Positions 61,095 through 64,000 of a stretch of 64,000 nucleotides of DNA are shown one piece after another. Each line of letters opens with the position of its first letter. Position 1 is the stretch's first letter. Below the pieces are notes generated by a model. That model did not search any database. It was not told where the DNA came from and was given only the letters and a program-made list of their open reading frames with translations. The translations under genes and the position numbers were made by a program. The stretch comes from Lacibacter sp. H375 (GTDB lineage: Bacteria > Bacteroidota > Bacteroidia > Chitinophagales > Chitinophagaceae), in NCBI RefSeq assembly GCF_037892425.1, contig NZ_JBBKTT010000001.1, forward strand, positions 3,534,001 through 3,598,000. Direction: 5' to 3'.

Positions 61095-63725
61095 TTATAA
61101 CGATGCAAGGCTTTCTTCTATTGCTTTGATCTTGGCTTCGGCATCGGCTTTCTTTTTCTTCTCAATATCTACCACTTCTGGTTTAGCGTTCTGCACAAAG
61201 CGTTCATTGCCGAGTTTCTTTTCAACAGACAGAAGAAATCCTTTCAGGTACTCAAGGTCTTTGAGCATCTGTTCTTTTTGAGAAGACGTATCAATTGCCT
61301 GTTCAGTTGCAATGTAAAATTTATCCTTTTGGATAACTGCTGAAATAGTACCAGCTACAGATGCAGATACATATGATATACTCTCAGCATTCAGTTGTTT
61401 TGCAAGTATTGATTCAATTGCCCGGTATAACTGTTGCTGATCTGTTTCAATTGAAAGTTTAATGGCTTCTTTTGGTTTGATCTGGTTCTTCACCCGAATA
61501 TCACGCAAAGCAGTGATCACTTCTTTCAATTGAATAGCAAGTTGTAATACCTCTTTATCTGCTTTTGCAGCTGCTGAAATTTGTTTGATGGTGATATCGT
61601 CACCTGCTGCTCTTTCTTTTAATGCGTGGTAAATTTCTTCTGAAATAAACGGCATAAACGGATGAAGCAACTGCATCAGCTCTTCAAAGAAATCAACTGT
61701 TTTGTTATATACTGCAGCGTCGATCGGTTGTTCAAAACCAGGCTTCACCCATTCCAAGTACCAACTGCAGAAATCATCCCAGATTAGTGAGTAGATCGTT
61801 TTCAATGCTTCACTCAAACGGAATTCTTTGAACAACTGATCGATCTCAGCTTTCGCTTCATTTAACCGGTTATCAAACCATTCAACAGCAAAATTACTTT
61901 CAGCTGTGGTCTGTTGTCCGTTGCCTGTCGTCCTTGCTTCCCACATCTTCACCAGCTTCAATGCATTCCATAATTTGTTGTTGAAGTTGCGGCCTTGTTC
62001 ATTGCTGCTTTCGTCCCATAACAGATCGTTACCTGCCGGAGAGGAGATGAGGATGCCGAAGCGACAGGCATCTGCACCATATTTGTCGATCAACTCAAGC
62101 AAATCAGGAGAATTGCCGAGGCTCTTACTCATCTTACGTCCTTGCTTATCTCGCACAATACCTGTGAAGTAAACTTCTTTAAATGGAATTTCTTTTTGGT
62201 ATTCCATGCCAGCCATGATCATACGGGCCACCCAGAAAAAGATAATTTCGGGAGCAGTGACCAAGGTATTGGTTGGATAATAATACTGCACATCTGCATT
62301 GCCGGGATTGCTGTAACCTTTAAACACTTCAAAAGGCCAGAGCCAGGAAGAGAACCAGGTATCGAGGCAATCTTCATCTTGTGAAAGTGTATTGCCAACA
62401 GGAGCTTTACCAAATTTTGTTTGATATTGTTGCAGCGCATCTTCGTGTGTAGCCGCAACAACATAATTTCCATCAGCATCATACCAAGCAGGGATACGAT
62501 GTCCCCACCAAAGCTGACGACTGATACACCAATCCTTAATATTCTCCATCCAATGACGATAGAGATTCTTGAATTTGGCGGGGTAGAATTTTATATCATC
62601 ATTCATCACCACATCCAGTGCAGGGCCGGAGATCTTTTTCATATCTACCCACCATTGCAAACTCAAACGTGGTTCAACAACTGCATCGGTGCGTTCGCTA
62701 TATCCAACTTCACTGGTATAATCTTCTGTTTTAATGAGGTGACCTTTTTCTTCAAGTTCAACAACGATCTTTTTTCTTGCTTCAAAACGGTCTTCGCCAA
62801 TTAATATCTGTGCATCATCATTCAATGTTCCATCTTCATTGAAAATATCAACTACTTCCAGGTTGTGCTTTTGACCCAACTGGTAATCGTTCATATCATG
62901 CGCAGGCGTAACTTTCAATGCACCTGTACCAAAATCCATTGTTACATATTCATCAGTAATGATGGGTATGCGGCGGTTGATAAGCGGAACAAAGGCAAAC
63001 TTGCCATGCAGGTGTTTGTAGCGCTCGTCTTTTGGATGCACACAAATCGCTGTGTCTCCCATGATGGTTTCAGGTCGAACAGTGGCAATGATGATATGTT
63101 CATCGGTTCCTTCAATTTTATATTGAAGATGATAAAGTTTCTGATTGGTCTCTTTCCGGATCACTTCTTCATCACTCAAAGCAGTTTTTGCTTTCACATC
63201 CCAGTTGATCATGCGCTTGCCACGGTAGAGAAACCCTTTATTATACAGATCAACAAACACATTGATCACAGATTGGTAGTAATCGGGATCCATTGTAAAA
63301 CTGGTACGTTCCCAATCTAAACTGCAACCCATTTTCTTTAACTGCTGTAAAATGATGCCGCCGTATTTTTCTTTCCATTCCCAGGCATAGCCGAGAAATT
63401 CATCCCTGCTGATGGAAGCTTTCTGAATCCCTTTTTCACGGAGCATCTGCACCACTTTTGCTTCGGTTGCAATGGAAGCATGGTCGGTACCCGGCACCCA
63501 ACAGGCATTTTTACCCTGCATACGGGCACGACGAACAAGCACATCCTGGATGGTATTGTTGAGGCAATGGCCCATGTGCAACACGCCTGTCACATTGGGC
63601 GGAGGGATCACGACCGTATAAGGTTCACGATCGTCAGGAGTGCTGTTGAAATACTTCTGTTCGTTCCAGTAGCTGTACCACTTTTCTTCGGATGCCTTAT
63701 GTTCAAAATTCTTGCTCAGTTCCAT
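61095..63725 (-). CDS. valS: Valyl-tRNA synthetase
   Basis: An 876-residue class I synthetase that charges tRNA-Val. Signature sequences: PPPNVTGVLHMGHCLNN (HIGH as HMGH), the editing domain DTAICVHPKDERY and the loop KMSKSLGNSPD. A C-terminal coiled coil (LKDLEYLKGFLLSVEKKLGN) is complete. The ATG at 63725 (MELSKNFEHKASEEKWY) fits the family; upstream ATGs belong to the leader. A TAACTTTG -7 box sits at 63751-63758. Confidence 0.98.
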   Translation of the reverse strand: MELSKNFEHKASEEKWYSYWNEQKYFNSTPDDREPYTVVIPPPNVTGVLHMGHCLNNTIQDVLVRRARMQGKNACWVPGTDHASIATEAKVVQMLREKGIQKASISRDEFLGYAWEWKEKYGGIILQQLKKMGCSLDWERTSFTMDPDYYQSVINVFVDLYNKGFLYRGKRMINWDVKAKTALSDEEVIRKETNQKLYHLQYKIEGTDEHIIIATVRPETIMGDTAICVHPKDERYKHLHGKFAFVPLINRRIPIITDEYVTMDFGTGALKVTPAHDMNDYQLGQKHNLEVVDIFNEDGTLNDDAQILIGEDRFEARKKIVVELEEKGHLIKTEDYTSEVGYSERTDAVVEPRLSLQWWVDMKKISGPALDVVMNDDIKFYPAKFKNLYRHWMENIKDWCISRQLWWGHRIPAWYDADGNYVVAATHEDALQQYQTKFGKAPVGNTLSQDEDCLDTWFSSWLWPFEVFKGYSNPGNADVQYYYPTNTLVTAPEIIFFWVARMIMAGMEYQKEIPFKEVYFTGIVRDKQGRKMSKSLGNSPDLLELIDKYGADACRFGILISSPAGNDLLWDESSNEQGRNFNNKLWNALKLVKMWEARTTGNGQQTTAESNFAVEWFDNRLNEAKAEIDQLFKEFRLSEALKTIYSLIWDDFCSWYLEWVKPGFEQPIDAAVYNKTVDFFEELMQLLHPFMPFISEEIYHALKERAAGDDITIKQISAAAKADKEVLQLAIQLKEVITALRDIRVKNQIKPKEAIKLSIETDQQQLYRAIESILAKQLNAESISYVSASVAGTISAVIQKDKFYIATEQAIDTSSQKEQMLKDLEYLKGFLLSVEKKLGNERFVQNAKPEVVDIEKKKKADAEAKIKAIEESLASL

Positions 63726-63750
63726 GCAGGATGTATCTTTTTTGGTGGGC

Positions 63751-63758
63751 AAAGTTAA
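63751..63758 (-). promoter_or_regulatory. -7 box of valS
   Basis: TAACTTTG on the minus strand, an exact TAnnTTTG match 25 bp before the start at 63725. The leader is too short for a T-box. Confidence 0.5.
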
Positions 63759-63811
63759 GGAAAGCGAGGCTGATTGGCCGAAGGAATCCTCTGGTTGAGA
63801 AGGGGATAGAA

Positions 63812-63840
63812 ATGAAAAAGCTCCATTACTGGAGCTTTAA
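63812..63840 (-). terminator. Terminator of the small membrane peptide gene
   Basis: AAAGCTCC / GGAGCTTT with a six-base loop and a five-T tail on the minus strand. A second hairpin, GCTGTTC-TTAC-GAACAGC (63863-63880), lies between it and the gene. Confidence 0.7.
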
Positions 63841-63912
63841 AAAAAGGTGAAAAAGGTACTTAGCTGTTCTTACGAACAGCAATTGAGTAAATTTCTTATC
63901 ATAGGCAATTGA

Positions 63913-63996
63913 TTAACCGAACATTAATAAGGTAATCAATGCAATCGCTGCGAAAAATACAATTACAAAAATTGTAGTTTTCACTGTGTCACTCAT
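63913..63996 (-). CDS. 27-residue single-helix membrane peptide
   Basis: From ATG 63996 to TAA 63913. The product begins MSDTVKTTIF and continues as one hydrophobic helix rich in Val, Phe, Ala, Ile and Leu, ending LMFG. The helix and the two hairpins downstream, one with a terminator T tail, support a real gene. Its upstream region is outside the window except for four bases, so promoter and start context cannot be checked. Confidence 0.5.
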   Translation of the reverse strand: MSDTVKTTIFVIVFFAAIALITLLMFG

Positions 63997-64000
63997 TTGT

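Noticed and set aside
1-64000. Search for CRISPR arrays, tRNA, rRNA, transposases, phage and toxin-antitoxin loci
   Set aside because: No regularly spaced repeats, cloverleaf candidates or matching proteins were seen; the MORN/YwqK-like protein has no toxin neighbour.

Overview
The window is bacterial chromosomal DNA from a Bacteroidota member, most likely family Chitinophagaceae. The signs are a SusC/SusD pair, many Bacteroidota-restricted families (DUF2911, DUF2452, NrtR-like Nudix regulator, NagB fused to a PIG-L deacetylase), AT-rich spacers, no clear Shine-Dalgarno sites, and -7 boxes of the TAnnTTTG type. I found no rRNA, tRNA, CRISPR array, prophage, transposase or integrase. The family assignment is inference.

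Region 1 (1-12.5 kb) is a stress and DNA-repair neighbourhood: DUF305 lipoprotein, a disordered repeat protein, a lysine-rich 58-residue protein, a lone PAS domain, Ku with a split LigD (separate phosphoesterase, then ligase-polymerase), DUF2383, DUF1328 and YtxH-like proteins, and a large-subunit catalase. Several of these genes have a TGGCAT-N5-TTG-like element 20-65 bp before the start, resembling the -24/-12 promoter of sigma-54. Two more copies lie at 31.1 and 38.4 kb. I consider this possible shared regulon the most interesting signal in the window.

Region 2 (11.7-17 kb) is sugar metabolism: a catalytically degenerate Nudix-type regulator diverges from galK-galT, with a strong inverted repeat over the galK promoter, followed by nagB fused to a PIG-L domain. 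Region 3 (17-32 kb) mixes lipoproteins, a membrane-protein/XRE pair with self-operator-like palindromes, a UbiD decarboxylase, SET-domain protein, PdxJ, pirin, cupin, a Crp-like regulator, a TMEM175-like channel and small NTF2-like proteins. Its spacers carry repeated phrase-like inverted repeats.

Region 4 (32-46 kb) holds envelope proteins (BNR-repeat protein, DUF2911, an exported Ppx/GppA-like protein, a beta-barrel), Tex, and the SusC/SusD pair. Region 5 (46-64 kb) holds an exported cyclophilin, two tandem M14 carboxypeptidase homologues of which one has lost its zinc ligands, a predicted secreted cysteine peptidase coupled to a lipoprotein, a Tat-exported DsrE-like protein, ahcY divergent from an Lrp regulator, PrsW, a large predicted outer-membrane metalloprotease and valS. 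Most transcription units end in clear hairpin terminators, listed individually.
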